Positions 25,301 to 34,879 are shown, numbered from the stretch's first letter. The stretch: 43,902 nucleotides of DNA from Deltaproteobacteria bacterium (GCA_013151835.1 JAADHK010000048.1:1-43902), one strand, 5' to 3'. The notes: generated by a model not told the origin, from the letters alone. A program made the numbers and translations.

Positions 25301-26378
25301 CGGTGTCGCCACAGAACACGGGATCGATCATGCCGATCATGCGCGGATTTATGACAACCGGGGCGATGGAGTGAAATCAACCGGAACCGGTATAGTCGGC
25401 GGCGGTGTTTCCATGGGGAATTCAGCGGTCTTTGAAAACGACGGGTATGGAATCCTGTCCCAGGCGGGAGATGCCATACTGACAAACGACCGGATTTACG
25501 GTAACGGAAAAACAGGGGTTTCGCTTGATGGAGGCAATCTGACTGGCAGGGACCTGGTGGTAAATCAGAACGGGGAAAAGGGGCTTGAAGTTGACCTGGA
25601 TGCCGAGATCAATCGGGGCGAATTCTGCCGGAATACGGAAGATGACCTGGTTGTGGGCGGCAATTCCGATTTCACGAAGGTCGTGTCCGGCGAATTCTGC
25701 CGGAATGTTGATTTTTCAGGTGATTCTTCAGGCGGAAACGCGCCCTTTACCGTGACTTTTGACGACCAGGCCGCAGCCCCGCTCCACGCAACCCTTTCCG
25801 CCGCGCCCTTCGTTGATCCGGAACCGGAGATTATTGCGTGGGAGTGGGATTTCGGGGATGGGACAAAGAGTTTTGAACAATATCCCAGCCACACCTATGA
25901 CACGGCCGGGAAATACACGGTCATACTCAAAGTCACAACAAGCGACGGCCTGTCCCACACCGGAATAAAATCGGGATATATCACCGTACAGAACGGGTGC
26001 GAAATCGATGGCGATTGTGACGACGGCATCTGGTGTAACGGCATCGAGAAATGCGTTGACAATGTATGCGTTACCGGCCAATCACCCTGCGCTGATGACG
26101 GCCTGTTCTGCACGGGAGTGACCTTTTGCGATGAAGAGGCGGATCAATGCGTAAATACCGACGCTCCGTGTGTTGCGGCCGGCATGACCTGTGACGAGGA
26201 GCAGGATATCTGCGTAGCACAGCCCGGCCTTGATACAGCCGTTTCCTGTCTTCGGATCATGGCCGGCCTTGCTTCGGAAAATCCGCTGTTTCATGTCCAG
26301 GATATAAACGGCAGCGGAAATATAGACATGGTCGACCTGCTCGATATTCTTCAGCAAATCACGGAACTGCGGCCGTAA
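22359..26378 (+). CDS. Secreted parallel beta-helix / PKD / dockerin-like protein
   Basis: 1339 residues. TAGGAGG precedes the ATG. A long basic N-terminal stretch leads to a hydrophobic signal segment (about 43-65, ending GVAAAF). Two regions of right-handed beta-helix repeats follow, rich in N-x-I/G-x-N turns. A NosD-like end near 645 has GGNYWSDYDGVDADGDG, a probable calcium site. A CSLREA-like motif (CTLRAAILQA, about 720) opens the second helix. A PKD domain (about 1125-1207) contains WEWDFGDGT. A cysteine-rich stretch (about 1213-1285) has repeated CDDG/CADDG-type motifs. A dockerin-like tail has DINGSGNIDMVDLLDIL. It is probably exported and carbohydrate-associated or adhesive; no catalytic residues could be assigned. 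No cohesin is visible. Confidence 0.8.
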   Translation: MNEQDHGGKGLSIGRKVRSDVCRFLPADTRTRTGMQGPSGVFSVLLVFLFSALCLFCFSGVAAAFDLEYEMRFQSNNIWPFYVGNTNMDIGLRIYVDTGKINVITLKRGETEIYTVTYQPGEAAYKLYTVVNDTGLSKGVTYTYTLTRVTRWTDTDGITHYDSYEKTLSVTTGEVHGIITRNMTWSGGTWAISGSALYDVHNGSGDPITQSTAIRIDPGKTLTIGSSARVIGGGFVVFGALHADGAVITGMNVRADDPQYADDYASSSFYMKNCVINGINVLARNGPVFESNTATGDASLYFRNSPVFSKNTFAGKVVIHFTDPGDEARVISGLDSPEGEFYMEGVKDLIVSDCTLKKIEVYGDPLPDGGNIKLNHNRIKSGFIKVTGLSAGDLAIDYNVFEGSLLDNYIYLSSFSDNGGTGTREIRGNRRLSNITLGGDGNDGSGVFYVTVTENEISGEGGVYLEKGGGFGISLVRGSNNTIIANTLTHPGDSTFPPFVGGGIGLGYGFNGINPVEEVSNNTIEANGISGYKIGIFLDACKENRIYGNTIENNNYGIVLSAASDNFISRNTLKANTLASIFMGDYFGIGHLHPTLNRIYDNIFISLSGRNNVTGENWGITQQLPNGWDKAKASQPDGPNIIHGPYIGGNYWSDYDGVDADGDGLGDTPYTITQTNVDNLPLVLQTVNSTGDAPDRDTSDGICDTGNTITRDGASEPECTLRAAILQASVSPTGGNIFFGIPGSDIPVISPLQGLDVVGDGISIDGTTQPGAGEIILKGDSAGTVSGLDCAGDDISIAGLTIEGFAGHGIIHEPRFGSRLILAGLKIRKNGGWGVYQSSENSGEPIVVTNTTIQGNLEGGIYTRTGISLGSKNLVIKENGGDGIFDGSRFSSQGVFLENSRIMDNRGAGIDTIRGESVVLFTGNSDDPAVISGNGGAGICAAGDVTAGYAEITGNRGDGIDSRGENGVTLRNASIHGNYGNGVATEHGIDHADHARIYDNRGDGVKSTGTGIVGGGVSMGNSAVFENDGYGILSQAGDAILTNDRIYGNGKTGVSLDGGNLTGRDLVVNQNGEKGLEVDLDAEINRGEFCRNTEDDLVVGGNSDFTKVVSGEFCRNVDFSGDSSGGNAPFTVTFDDQAAAPLHATLSAAPFVDPEPEIIAWEWDFGDGTKSFEQYPSHTYDTAGKYTVILKVTTSDGLSHTGIKSGYITVQNGCEIDGDCDDGIWCNGIEKCVDNVCVTGQSPCADDGLFCTGVTFCDEEADQCVNTDAPCVAAGMTCDEEQDICVAQPGLDTAVSCLRIMAGLASENPLFHVQDINGSGNIDMVDLLDILQQITELRP

Positions 26379-26400
26379 GCTGTTATTCCGAATATTTTAT

Positions 26401-26739
26401 CTCGAATATCTATCAAAGCGGGTAAGGGAGATCGTTGTTAAAAAAAGCAGCGATCTTTATTTAAGTGCTGCAAGCGGGTGGGAGATTGCTCTGCTTTGCC
26501 GTCTCGGCCGGATCGGATTGCCGGACGACCCGTTGCGCTTTATACCGGAAGCCATGCATCAGCTTGTTGTAACACCCTTATCCATCGGTTTTACCACCGC
26601 CATTGCTGCGGCATCCCTGCCCCTGATTCATAAAGACCCGTTTGACCGTATAATTATCGCGGAGGCTGAAAAAGAAAAAACGACTGTGATAACAAAGGAT
26701 GGGAAATTTGCCGAATACGCTATTCGGTTGCTGTGGTAG
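26401..26739 (+). pseudogene. 5'-truncated PIN-domain (VapC-type) toxin remnant
   Basis: The frame reads LSKRVREIVV, then LYLSAASGWEIALLCRLGRI, and further on IHKDPFDRIIIAEAEKEKTT and VITKDGKF. This is the middle and end of a PIN toxin, including conserved acidic positions in WEIA and DPFDR. The first third of the fold, with the initial catalytic aspartate (normally in an LLDTH-type motif), is missing, and no start codon with a ribosome-binding site leads into it. Upstream the frame runs into the end of the beta-helix gene. The first ATG (26518) lies within the domain. No VapB antitoxin gene is visible. Bases 26740-26875 appear empty. Confidence 0.8.
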
Positions 26740-26875
26740 TGTGACGGGGGCAGATAAACGGGGTTTGCGTTCGTGCGCCGATATTCGATACGCGACTACC
26801 CGCCCGGTTCATAGGCCCGTCCCGGGCCGAATCAATCATAAAAGTGCATTTGATGACTTTTTTGCTAAACTTCTT

Positions 26876-28486
26876 CTATGGAACCAGGTTTTTAAAAAAA
26901 TCGTTCCCCTTGTCATCCACCATGATAAAGGCGGGAAAGTCTTTTACGGTAATTTTGTACACCGCCTCCATGCCGAGTTCCGGGTAATCGATGATCTGGA
27001 CCGATGTGATGCAGTCTTTTCCCAGCCGGGCCGCCGGGCCTCCGATGGAGCCGAGATAAAACCCCCCGAATTTTTTGCAGGCATCGGTCACCTGTCGGGT
27101 CCGGTTGCCCTTGGCAAGGGTTATATACGATCCGCCGTGTTCCTGGAATAAAGGAACATAGGGATCCATCCTCGATGCCGTGGTGGGGCCAAAGGAGCCG
27201 GATGCATGCCCGTCGGGGGTCTTGGCCGGCCCGGCATAATAGATTATGTGGTCTTTTACATACCAGGGAAGTTCCCCTTCTTTTTCGAGCCGTTCGGCAA
27301 TCTTCGCGTGGGCGATGTCCCTTGCAACCACGATGTCGCCGTTTAATTTCAAAAGCGTGGTCACCGGATATCGGGAAAGTTCTTTTCTGATTTCATTCAT
27401 GGGCCGGTTCAGGTCAACGGCAACTGCGACACCGAATTTTGCCTCGGGTTCAGGGAGGAACCGGGCGGGATTTGTATCCAGTTGTTCGAGAAAAACCCCT
27501 TTTTCCGTTATCCTGCCCTTGATATTCCTGTCCGCGCTGCAGCTCACGCCGATGCCCACCGGACATGAGGCCCCGTGCCTCGGCATGCGAATGACCCGGA
27601 TATCGTGACAAAAGTATTTTCCACCGAATTGCGCGCCGATGCCGAGTTTGCGGGATATGGCAAAAAGCCTTTTTTCAAATTCGCGGTCCCTGAAGGCATG
27701 GCCAAGCGCGTTTCCGGCAGGGGGGAGGGTGTCCAGGTAACCTGCCGAAGCAAGCTTCACCGTCTTTAAGGTCATTTCCGCCGAAGTGCCGCCGATGACC
27801 ACGGCCAGATGGTAGGGGGGGCATGCCGCCGTGCCTATATACTTCATTTTTTCCGTTAAAAAGGCTTCAAGGGATTTTTCGTTGAGCAGGGCCTTTGTTT
27901 CCTGGAAAAGATAGGTCTTGTTGGCCGATCCCCCGCCCTTGGCGATAAACAGGAAATCGTATGCATTGCCGTCAACGGCGTAAATCTCGATCTGGGCAGG
28001 TAGGTTGCAGGCCGTATTTTTTTCCGTAAACATGGTCAGCGGAGCCTGCTGTGAATACCTGAAGGCGTGTTTCGTGTACGCGTCAAAAACGCCTTTTAAG
28101 AGCGCTTCTTCTTCCCGGCCCCGGGTCCAGATCTTCCGCCCCTTTTTGCCCATGATAATCGCCGTGCCCGTGTCCTGGCACATGGGAAAAACGAAGCCGG
28201 ATGCGATGACCGCGTTTTTGAGCATTTCAAGGGCAACATACCGGTCGTTTTCGGAAGCCTGGCCGTCCTTTAAAATGGCGGCAAGCAGCTCAAGGTGCGA
28301 TGTCCGTAAAAGATGGCCAACGTCAGTAAATGCGGTTTCCGCCAAAAGGGACAGGGCGTCGTTTTCAACGGAGATGATCTTTTCCGACTTGAATTCGCAG
28401 GCGTCCACAAATTTATCCGTTAAAAGCCGGTATTCGGTGTTGTCCGGCTCCAGGGGAAACATCGGTTGAAACTGGAATTTATTCAT
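26876..28486 (-). CDS. Class I (iron-sulfur) fumarate hydratase, fused alpha and beta parts
   Basis: About 536 residues from the ATG at 28486 (GGAG nine bases upstream); a GTG at 28516 overlapping the thiC stop would add ten residues. The alpha part has the cluster cysteines in [22 protein letters not shown] and GVSCSADRN. The beta part ends [10 protein letters not shown], with [22 protein letters not shown] and [14 protein letters not shown], typical of FumA/FumB-type one-piece enzymes. It interconverts fumarate and malate with an oxygen-sensitive [4Fe-4S] cluster, fitting an anaerobe. It is immediately downstream of thiC on the same strand, so it is probably transcribed from the TPP-controlled leader, unless an internal promoter exists within thiC. 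Confidence 0.93.
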   Translation of the reverse strand: MNKFQFQPMFPLEPDNTEYRLLTDKFVDACEFKSEKIISVENDALSLLAETAFTDVGHLLRTSHLELLAAILKDGQASENDRYVALEMLKNAVIASGFVFPMCQDTGTAIIMGKKGRKIWTRGREEEALLKGVFDAYTKHAFRYSQQAPLTMFTEKNTACNLPAQIEIYAVDGNAYDFLFIAKGGGSANKTYLFQETKALLNEKSLEAFLTEKMKYIGTAACPPYHLAVVIGGTSAEMTLKTVKLASAGYLDTLPPAGNALGHAFRDREFEKRLFAISRKLGIGAQFGGKYFCHDIRVIRMPRHGASCPVGIGVSCSADRNIKGRITEKGVFLEQLDTNPARFLPEPEAKFGVAVAVDLNRPMNEIRKELSRYPVTTLLKLNGDIVVARDIAHAKIAERLEKEGELPWYVKDHIIYYAGPAKTPDGHASGSFGPTTASRMDPYVPLFQEHGGSYITLAKGNRTRQVTDACKKFGGFYLGSIGGPAARLGKDCITSVQIIDYPELGMEAVYKITVKDFPAFIMVDDKGNDFFKNLVP

Positions 28487-28512
28487 GGTCGAAGTCTCCG
28501 TTTGTTTCTTGT

Positions 28513-29808
28513 TCACTTATCGAGTTTGGTGTGCGATGTAGCCCTTTCATAGGTTTTAATCGCACAGAAATCTCCGCACATGGTGCAGACATCCCGGTCT
28601 TTATCTTCGCTTTTGTCCCGCATACGCAGAGCCTTTTCGGAGTCTATGGCCGTCTCGATCATCGTTTTCCAGTCAAGCCGCTTCCGGGCCTGTGACATCT
28701 TCCGGTCTTGTTTCCAGGCGGAAGCGATCCCCTTTTCAAGGTCTCCGATATGCGCGGCGATTTTAGATGCAATGACTCCTTCACGGACGTCATTTACATC
28801 AGGAAGCGAAAGATGTTCGGCGGGGGTAACATAGCAGAGAAAATCCGCGCCGTTTGCCGCCGCGATTGCGCCCCCGATTGCGCCGGTTATATGATCGTGA
28901 CCGGCACCGATATCGGTTGGAAGGGGCCCAAGAACATAATAGGGGGCCTGCCCGCAGATCCGCTGCTGAAGTTTCATATCTCCGGCGATCCGGCCCAAAG
29001 GCACATGCCCCGGGCCTTCGATCATCACCTGAACCCCGGCTGCCCGCGAACGCGCCGCGAGTTCCCCGAGGATGACGAGTTCGGTGACCTGGGCCCTGTC
29101 CTGGGCGTCGAAAATACTTCCCGGCCTGAGACCGTCGCCAAGGGAGAGCGTCATGTCATAGGCGCGTGCGATTTCAAGCAGCCGGTCGAATTTCTCATAC
29201 AAGGGATTTTCCTGATCGTTTTCCACGATCCACTCGGCAAGCAGGCTCCCGCCCCGCGACACCATCCCCATCATCCGGTCGCAGGATTCAAGGATTTTCA
29301 TGGAGTGGCGCGTAATGCCGCAATGAACCGTTATGAAATCCACGCCGGCTTTACCCTGGGACTCGATTTCGGAAAACAATTCCGCTTCGGTCATCTCCGG
29401 GCATTTCCGATTCGCACATAAGACCCGGCTCATGGCCTTGTAAATGGGAACCGTTCCGATCATGACCGGGGAATGATCCAGTATGGCGGCCAGGGTCCGG
29501 TCAAGGTCTCCGCCTGTTGAAAGGTCCATGACCGCGTCGGCACCGGCGCTGACCGCGACATCAAGTTTGTTCAACTCCTCGTCTATATCGCAATGGCTGG
29601 GTGATGTCCCGATATTGGCATTTATCTTGGTGCAAAGGCCCTTGCCGACGCCTTTGGGTGTAAATGCGTGACCGATGTTTTTCGGGATGACCACCCGGCC
29701 CGCAGCTATTTCTTCCTTCAGCCGTTTTGGATCAATATTTTCGGATTCGGCAACGATTTTCATCTCATCCGTTATCCGGCCGGAGATGGCCGATTCGAGC
29801 TGTGTCAT
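28513..29808 (-). CDS. thiC: Phosphomethylpyrimidine synthase ThiC (short form)
   Basis: 431 residues, lacking the N-terminal extension of the E. coli-type enzyme. The C-terminal cluster motif reads CTMCGDFC (Cys408, Cys411, Cys415), a Cx2Cx3C spacing, whereas the classical ThiC motif is Cx2Cx4C. Family blocks [41 protein letters not shown] and [14 protein letters not shown] are present. It is a radical SAM enzyme that rearranges aminoimidazole ribotide to the thiamine pyrimidine. GGAGAC precedes the ATG. A TPP riboswitch and terminator lie upstream, and fumarase follows directly. Confidence 0.95.
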   Translation of the reverse strand: MTQLESAISGRITDEMKIVAESENIDPKRLKEEIAAGRVVIPKNIGHAFTPKGVGKGLCTKINANIGTSPSHCDIDEELNKLDVAVSAGADAVMDLSTGGDLDRTLAAILDHSPVMIGTVPIYKAMSRVLCANRKCPEMTEAELFSEIESQGKAGVDFITVHCGITRHSMKILESCDRMMGMVSRGGSLLAEWIVENDQENPLYEKFDRLLEIARAYDMTLSLGDGLRPGSIFDAQDRAQVTELVILGELAARSRAAGVQVMIEGPGHVPLGRIAGDMKLQQRICGQAPYYVLGPLPTDIGAGHDHITGAIGGAIAAANGADFLCYVTPAEHLSLPDVNDVREGVIASKIAAHIGDLEKGIASAWKQDRKMSQARKRLDWKTMIETAIDSEKALRMRDKSEDKDRDVCTMCGDFCAIKTYERATSHTKLDK

Positions 29809-29903
29809 TGGGTGTCTCCATATGTTTTGATTGTCATTCGGTTAGCGGCAGGGCACCTTCGGTCAGGTGAATGATTATTTATGCGCCCCTCAAATTCGCC
29901 GCG

Positions 29904-29939
29904 AAAAAAGGCCGTTCCCCCGAATCGGGAAAACGGCCT
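29904..29939 (-). terminator. Intrinsic terminator of the thiC leader
   Basis: On the minus strand a GC-rich stem (AGGCCGTT paired with AACGGCC, continued by CCC/GGG pairs) is followed by TTTTTT. It lies about 20 bases downstream of the TPP aptamer and about 95 bases before the thiC start. This is the expected expression platform: TPP binding favours the hairpin and stops transcription. Confidence 0.85.
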
Positions 29940-29959
29940 GTGAGCGCTGTTGTGTATCG

Positions 29960-30050
29960 TCTTCCGTTTCCCTTCGCAGGCATTATCCTGATCAGGTATT
30001 AAGGGTCACCCCCATTCGGGTTCTCAGCCGGTTTCCGGCACCCCTAACGC
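29960..30050 (-). promoter_or_regulatory. TPP riboswitch (THI element)
   Basis: On the minus strand the conserved blocks appear in order: AGGGGTGCC, GGCTGAGA, ACCC, ACCTGATCAGGATAATGCC and GCGAAGGGA. Spacing fits the aptamer, with a short P3 arm. It lies in the 320-base gap upstream of thiC (29809-30128), followed by the intrinsic terminator. The remaining bases (30051-30128) presumably hold the promoter, but I could not assign boxes confidently. Confidence 0.95.
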
Positions 30051-30128
30051 TTTATTGCTGTTTTTACGATAAATGCCGCTGCACGGCAAAGTCAAGGAAA
30101 AGTTTGCCATAAACAGGAGGCGGGCCGG

Positions 30129-31283
30129 TTACCCGAAGCCTGTTGTTTCGTCGGTTTCATCGGATCCTTCCTCAAGAAAATTTTCCCATAAATACCGGCG
30201 CATCTCTTCTTCTGATGTAAGTCCCGCCGGGTCTTTCTTAAATTTTTTATACTTGTAGAGTTCCTGGTCCGCCTTGATCAGCATGTTATCCATGTTGTCC
30301 GGGCCTGCGGCGTGGACTCCGATGCTCAACCCGAGCTTGGGATCGCTTCTGGTGGAGTTCATGTTCCATTTTTTAATCATATCCTGAATACGGGCCGCCA
30401 CCTGAAGTCCTCTGGATTCGTCCGAATGGGGCATGAGGAGGACGAACTCGTCCCCCCCGAACCGGGCCAAAACATCGGATTCACGTATGCTCGATTTTAA
30501 AATATCCGCAATGGTCCGCAAAGCCTTGTCTCCGGCCAGATGACCATGGATGTCATTAATCTGCTTCAGGCCGTCCAGATCCATCATGAGAACGCAGACA
30601 GGATAGCTGTAGCGCCTGATCCTCTCTTCCTCGCGTTCGAAAATTTCATTGAAATAGTGACGGTTATACACGCCGGTCAGGGGATCGATAATGGCCAGTT
30701 CCTTAACTCGCTGGTGGAGAAAGGCGTTTTCTGCGGCAATCCCGGTAAAGACCCCTATGCTGCCGAGGATTTCCATGTCGGTTTCCGTAAATACGCCGAT
30801 GTCCAGGTCCCCGCATTCGGGCATTTCCCCGGGCGGGAGAAAGCGGTTGATGAGTTCAATGACACCCACCACCCGGTTGCTTCCGTTTAATAAAGGGACG
30901 CAGACTACGGAGCGGGTCGCAAATCCCAGTATTTCGTCCATCCGCGAGCTGAACCGGGGATCTGAGGTCACGTCCGGAACCACCAGGGGTTTTCCGTTCT
31001 GGGCCACCCAGCCGGCGATCCCTTCCCCTTTTTCCAGAAAAACATTGTCTATCTTCTTGTTGTCGATACCCATGGCGATTTCAAATTTCAGCCGGCCGGT
31101 ATTGGTTTCCATGAGTAAAAGTGACCAGTTCCGGGGTGAAAAATAATCCCCTATGACCGTCATGACCCGCTTGAACACTTCCTTGGGATTAAGCGTTGAA
31201 GTAAGTATCTGGCCGATATTACAGAAGATATTATCGGAAAGGTCGCCGCAGGACATTACCTTTATGTCAATGGGAGCGTTCAT
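30129..31283 (-). CDS. GAF-GGDEF diguanylate cyclase
   Basis: 384 residues. A GAF domain (about 25-175; GEGIAGWVAQNGKPLVVPDV is typical) is followed by a GGDEF domain. The active-site motif is ARFGGDEFVLL (about 275-282), and an RxxD inhibitory site (RESD) lies exactly five residues before GGDEF, so product feedback is likely. It makes cyclic di-GMP from GTP. No transmembrane segment is seen, so the sensor is cytosolic; the GAF ligand is unknown. It is followed directly by the thiC leader and is separated by about 120 bases from the MBL gene upstream. Confidence 0.92.
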   Translation of the reverse strand: MNAPIDIKVMSCGDLSDNIFCNIGQILTSTLNPKEVFKRVMTVIGDYFSPRNWSLLLMETNTGRLKFEIAMGIDNKKIDNVFLEKGEGIAGWVAQNGKPLVVPDVTSDPRFSSRMDEILGFATRSVVCVPLLNGSNRVVGVIELINRFLPPGEMPECGDLDIGVFTETDMEILGSIGVFTGIAAENAFLHQRVKELAIIDPLTGVYNRHYFNEIFEREEERIRRYSYPVCVLMMDLDGLKQINDIHGHLAGDKALRTIADILKSSIRESDVLARFGGDEFVLLMPHSDESRGLQVAARIQDMIKKWNMNSTRSDPKLGLSIGVHAAGPDNMDNMLIKADQELYKYKKFKKDPAGLTSEEEMRRYLWENFLEEGSDETDETTGFG

Positions 31284-31406
31284 TATATCCCTCCGTTAGA
31301 TCTTGGCGAACAATGTTTCAGGTTAGGCGGATAGATAATGTTTATGGAATATATTATAGAAAAGAGGATGTATATTGGCAACCTAATTATTATGGGTAAA
31401 TTAAAC

Positions 31407-32228
31407 CTACAGGCGAAAGACCTGCCCGCATTCACCCTGGGTGGCAGCAGTAATGGATGCCCCATGACCGTTAACGGCTTTTGAAATCACGGCCAGGGCT
31501 TTTTTCGGCGTGTTGTTGGTTTCGCTTAAATGGGCGAGAACAAGATGTTTAAGGTCGTCGTGCAGAATTTCCGCGACAAGGTCCCTGGCGGATTCGTTGG
31601 AAAGGTGGCCGGAGCGGCTTTTGATCCGCTGCTTAAGGGGCCATGGGTATGGGCCGTTTTCAAGCATTTCGATATCGTGGTTGGCCTCTATGATGAGCAT
31701 GGAGCAGGTTTTAAGATGGGTTTTAACCATGCCGGTCGCAATGCCGAGATCGGTGGCAATGCCGACCTTCGTGCCGTTTGCCGAAACAATGAACCCGGCC
31801 GGATCTTCGGCGTCATGGGAGATGGAAAAGGGGTGAATGGATAAGCCATTGACGTTAAAGATATTGCCGCATTCAAACAGATGAAGGCAATCGATTCGGC
31901 CGAGCTGCTTTTCAGCGGCTCGCAGGGTACCCTCGGTGGTGTAAACCGGAAGGTCGTATCTTCTGGCCAGAACCCCGACCCCCCGTATATGGTCGGAATG
32001 TTCGTGTGATACGATTATGGCATTGAGACGGTCGGGCTCAATCAGCCTGGACCTCATCCGCCGTTCGAGCTCAACTCCTGAAAGGCCTGCGTCAAACAGG
32101 ACGGCCGTGTCTCCGGCCTCCATGTATATGGCATTTCCCTTAGAACCGCTGGCAAGTACGCAGACTGCGAATTTGCCGTTTTCCTCGGTCATGCGGGAAA
32201 CGGCTTTTTTTTGCGTACGCCCGCTCAT
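31407..32228 (-). CDS. Metallo-beta-lactamase-fold hydrolase (YycJ/WalJ-like)
   Basis: 273 residues. The metal-binding motif is SHEHSDH (His75, His77, Asp79, His80), with further ligands in ISHDAEDPAG and NHDIEML blocks. VLASGSKGNAIYMEAGDTAVLFDAGLS matches the N-terminus of YycJ-type phosphoribonuclease-like proteins (DNA/RNA-processing exonuclease relatives). The ATG at 32228 overlaps the dut stop (ATGA), so translation is probably coupled, and the gene ends the long translation operon. The substrate is not certain; nuclease activity is inferred from family. Confidence 0.85.
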   Translation of the reverse strand: MSGRTQKKAVSRMTEENGKFAVCVLASGSKGNAIYMEAGDTAVLFDAGLSGVELERRMRSRLIEPDRLNAIIVSHEHSDHIRGVGVLARRYDLPVYTTEGTLRAAEKQLGRIDCLHLFECGNIFNVNGLSIHPFSISHDAEDPAGFIVSANGTKVGIATDLGIATGMVKTHLKTCSMLIIEANHDIEMLENGPYPWPLKQRIKSRSGHLSNESARDLVAEILHDDLKHLVLAHLSETNNTPKKALAVISKAVNGHGASITAATQGECGQVFRL

Positions 32229-32677
32229 ATCCCGGTATGCCCGAATCCGCCGGTATCCCGTTCTGATTCATCAAGGCGGTCCACCTCGACGATTACCGCA
32301 CTCGATACTCTGCCGATAATCATTTGAGCGATCCTGTCCCCCCTGTTACAGGTAAAGGGGACCGGTCCGTGATTTATGAGGGCTATTTTAACCTCTCCCC
32401 TGAAGTCGGCGTCTATGGTTCCGGGGGAGTTGATGAGCCCAATGCCGTGTTTTACCGCCAGGCCCGACCTGGGCCTGATCTGGGCTTCGTGGCCTGTTGG
32501 GAGACAAATCGCAAACCCGGTCGGTATGAGCCGGATTTCTCCGGGGCTGATAATGACCGGGTTCTCTACCGCCGCGCAAATGTCCATCCCCGCCGCATGC
32601 AGGCTCATGTACCTGGGAAGAGGAATGTCCGCATCCTTGTCGGGCCGTACACGGCGGCATTGAATGGTAACGGACAT
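32225..32677 (-). CDS. dut: Deoxyuridine 5'-triphosphate nucleotidohydrolase
   Basis: 150 residues from the ATG at 32677, five bases after the pnp stop and preceded by AGGGA; a longer frame start would overlap pnp and add non-conserved sequence. All five dUTPase motifs are present: AAGMDICAA, PRSGLAVKHGI, GTIDADFRGEV (catalytic Asp), GDRIAQMII and RDTGGFGHTG. It hydrolyses dUTP to dUMP, keeping uracil out of DNA and supplying dTMP synthesis. It forms a trimer by family knowledge. It lies between pnp and the MBL hydrolase in the same operon. Confidence 0.96.
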   Translation of the reverse strand: MSVTIQCRRVRPDKDADIPLPRYMSLHAAGMDICAAVENPVIISPGEIRLIPTGFAICLPTGHEAQIRPRSGLAVKHGIGLINSPGTIDADFRGEVKIALINHGPVPFTCNRGDRIAQMIIGRVSSAVIVEVDRLDESERDTGGFGHTGI

Positions 32678-32681
32678 AAAT

Positions 32682-34868
32682 TTATTTATCCCTGTTTGGC
32701 CTGTCGGGACGGTTCCGGTTCTGCCCCCTGCTGTCATGACTCCGGTGGTTGTCCGGCCTCCGTCCGTCCGAACGCCCATCCGAAGAATCAGCGCCTTCCA
32801 GTGTCGCCTTATGGCTCAGGCGTATTTTGCCGTCTCTTGAAATATCGATGACCTTGACCGTCAGCTTCTCCCCTTCCTTGACGACATCGGTGACGCTCTT
32901 GACCCTGTAGTTGGCAAGCTCCGATATGTGAACAAGGCCGTCGGTCTTGGGCTTGATCTGGACAAATGCGCCGAAATCCGTAATCCGTACGACCGTCCCT
33001 TCGATAATCTGGCCGATTTCGGGCGGTGTGCCGATCTCTTTTACGATTTCAACTGCGGCGTCGCACTCTTCCTTTGAACTCGATGTTATCTTGACCAGCC
33101 CGGTATCATCGATTTCGATTGCTGTGTTGGTATCAGCCTGGATGGCGCGGATGTTTTTTCCTCCCGGCCCAATGATATCACCGATCTTGTCCGGGCTGAT
33201 CTGGACGGTGGTGATGCTGGGGGCATATTTGGAGAGTTCTTTTTTCGGCATGCTGATGGCGGCGGCCATTTTTTCCAGAATATGAAGGCGTCCTACCTTT
33301 GCCTGGTCCAGGGCCTTTTCCATGATCTCCCTGGACAATTCCTTTATCTTGATATCCATCTGAAGTGCGGATATTCCGTCTTTAGTGCCCGCAACCTTGA
33401 AATCCATGTCTCCAAAATGGTCTTCATCACCCAGGATGTCGGACAGGATTTTTATCCGTTCACCATCGCTGATGAGCCCCATGGCAATGCCTGAAACCGG
33501 GGCCGAAACCGGGACGCCGCCGTCCATGAGCGCCATACTCGACGAGCATACCGTTCCCATGGAAGACGAGCCGTTCGATTCCAGGACTTCAGCCACAAGA
33601 CGGATGGTGTAGTCAAAGCCCTCCTTGGGAAGGATTCTTGTAATTGCCCGCCTGGCCAGGGCTCCGTGTCCGATGTCCCTGCGGCTCGGACCTCCCACGC
33701 GCTTGGTTTCGGCAACGGAATATGGCGGGAAATTGTAGTGCAACATGAATGCCCGGGTTTCCATGCCGTTCAGGGTTTCAATCCTCTGGTCATCCCGTCC
33801 GGAACCTAGTGCAAGAACCGACAATACCTGGGTTTCACCTCGGGTAAAAAGGGCGCTTCCATGTGTTCTGGGAAGAAGGCCGACCTGACATGATATGGGC
33901 CTGACTTCGTCAAGGCGGCGGTTGTCGATCCGCTTTTCATCGTCTAAAATCATCTTACGGCAGATATCTTTTTGGATACCGCCCAATATCTCGGAAACTT
34001 CCTTTTTTCGCTCGGAAAATTCCTCGCCAAGGCCCGCGAATATTTCGGCCTTTACGGCGGAAACCGCCGCTTTTCGTTCGAGCTTGTCGGTAATTGCGAG
34101 GGCCGCCGGGAATTTTTCCACGGCCTCGGGGGTCAGTCGATCCACGAGCGCCTGGTCCGGTTTCGGCGATATGAATTCATGTTTGGGTTTACCGACGGCT
34201 GCGGTAAGCTTTTCTCCGATTTCGATAATCGCCTGCATCTGTTCATGGCCGAAAAAGATGGCTTCGATCATTTCGCTTTCCGACACGATGTCTCCGCCGC
34301 CTTCAACCATGGTGATGCCTGTTTTAGAGCCGGCAATGATTATGTTGATATCGGATGCTGCGGTTTGTTCTATGGTAGGATTGATGACCAGTTCTCCGTC
34401 GATCCTGCCCACGCGTACGCTTGCGATGGGACCGTCAAACGGGATATCCGATATCTCCAATGCCGCCGATGCGCCGATCATGGCTAAAATGTCCGGGTCG
34501 TTCTCCTTGTCCATGGAAAGGACCGTGGCAATGATTTGTATTTCATGATTGTATCCCTTGGGGAACAGGGGGCGTATGGGACGGTCGGTGAGCCGGGCTG
34601 TAAGAGTTTCTTTTTCGCTCGGACGCCCTATTTCACGCCTGAAATAGTTGCCCGGAATCCTGCCGGCCGCGTAGATTTTTTCCTGATACTCCACCGAAAG
34701 GGGGAGAAAGGAGATATCCGGTTTGGGGTCTTTTGCGGCCACGGCCGTCACCAGCACGATTGTTTCTCCGTACTGAACAACTACGGAGCCTGAAGCCTGC
34801 TTGGCAATCCCGCCTGATTTAAGCGACAGAATCCTGCCGCCGATTTCCGTTTCAAAACATGTTTCCAT
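32682..34868 (-). CDS. pnp: Polynucleotide phosphorylase
   Basis: 728 residues. Two RNase PH-like domains are joined by a helical linker. The second has the catalytic aspartates in [21 protein letters not shown] domain (about 560-620; [10 protein letters not shown]) and an S1 domain (about 625-692; [16 protein letters not shown]) follow. A short Arg/Asn/Asp-rich tail (about 700-728) is specific to this protein. It degrades RNA from the 3' end using phosphate. The start is eleven bases after the rpsO stop, the classic rpsO-pnp pairing. Cold or autoregulation cannot be judged from the short gap. Confidence 0.97.
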   Translation of the reverse strand: METCFETEIGGRILSLKSGGIAKQASGSVVVQYGETIVLVTAVAAKDPKPDISFLPLSVEYQEKIYAAGRIPGNYFRREIGRPSEKETLTARLTDRPIRPLFPKGYNHEIQIIATVLSMDKENDPDILAMIGASAALEISDIPFDGPIASVRVGRIDGELVINPTIEQTAASDINIIIAGSKTGITMVEGGGDIVSESEMIEAIFFGHEQMQAIIEIGEKLTAAVGKPKHEFISPKPDQALVDRLTPEAVEKFPAALAITDKLERKAAVSAVKAEIFAGLGEEFSERKKEVSEILGGIQKDICRKMILDDEKRIDNRRLDEVRPISCQVGLLPRTHGSALFTRGETQVLSVLALGSGRDDQRIETLNGMETRAFMLHYNFPPYSVAETKRVGGPSRRDIGHGALARRAITRILPKEGFDYTIRLVAEVLESNGSSSMGTVCSSSMALMDGGVPVSAPVSGIAMGLISDGERIKILSDILGDEDHFGDMDFKVAGTKDGISALQMDIKIKELSREIMEKALDQAKVGRLHILEKMAAAISMPKKELSKYAPSITTVQISPDKIGDIIGPGGKNIRAIQADTNTAIEIDDTGLVKITSSSKEECDAAVEIVKEIGTPPEIGQIIEGTVVRITDFGAFVQIKPKTDGLVHISELANYRVKSVTDVVKEGEKLTVKVIDISRDGKIRLSHKATLEGADSSDGRSDGRRPDNHRSHDSRGQNRNRPDRPNRDK

Positions 34869-34879
34869 TTTTTATTTTC

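Noticed and set aside
33895-34548. 217-codon plus-strand frame opposite pnp
   Set aside because: A shadow of the pnp coding frame; the opposite strand encodes a full, well-conserved PNPase.
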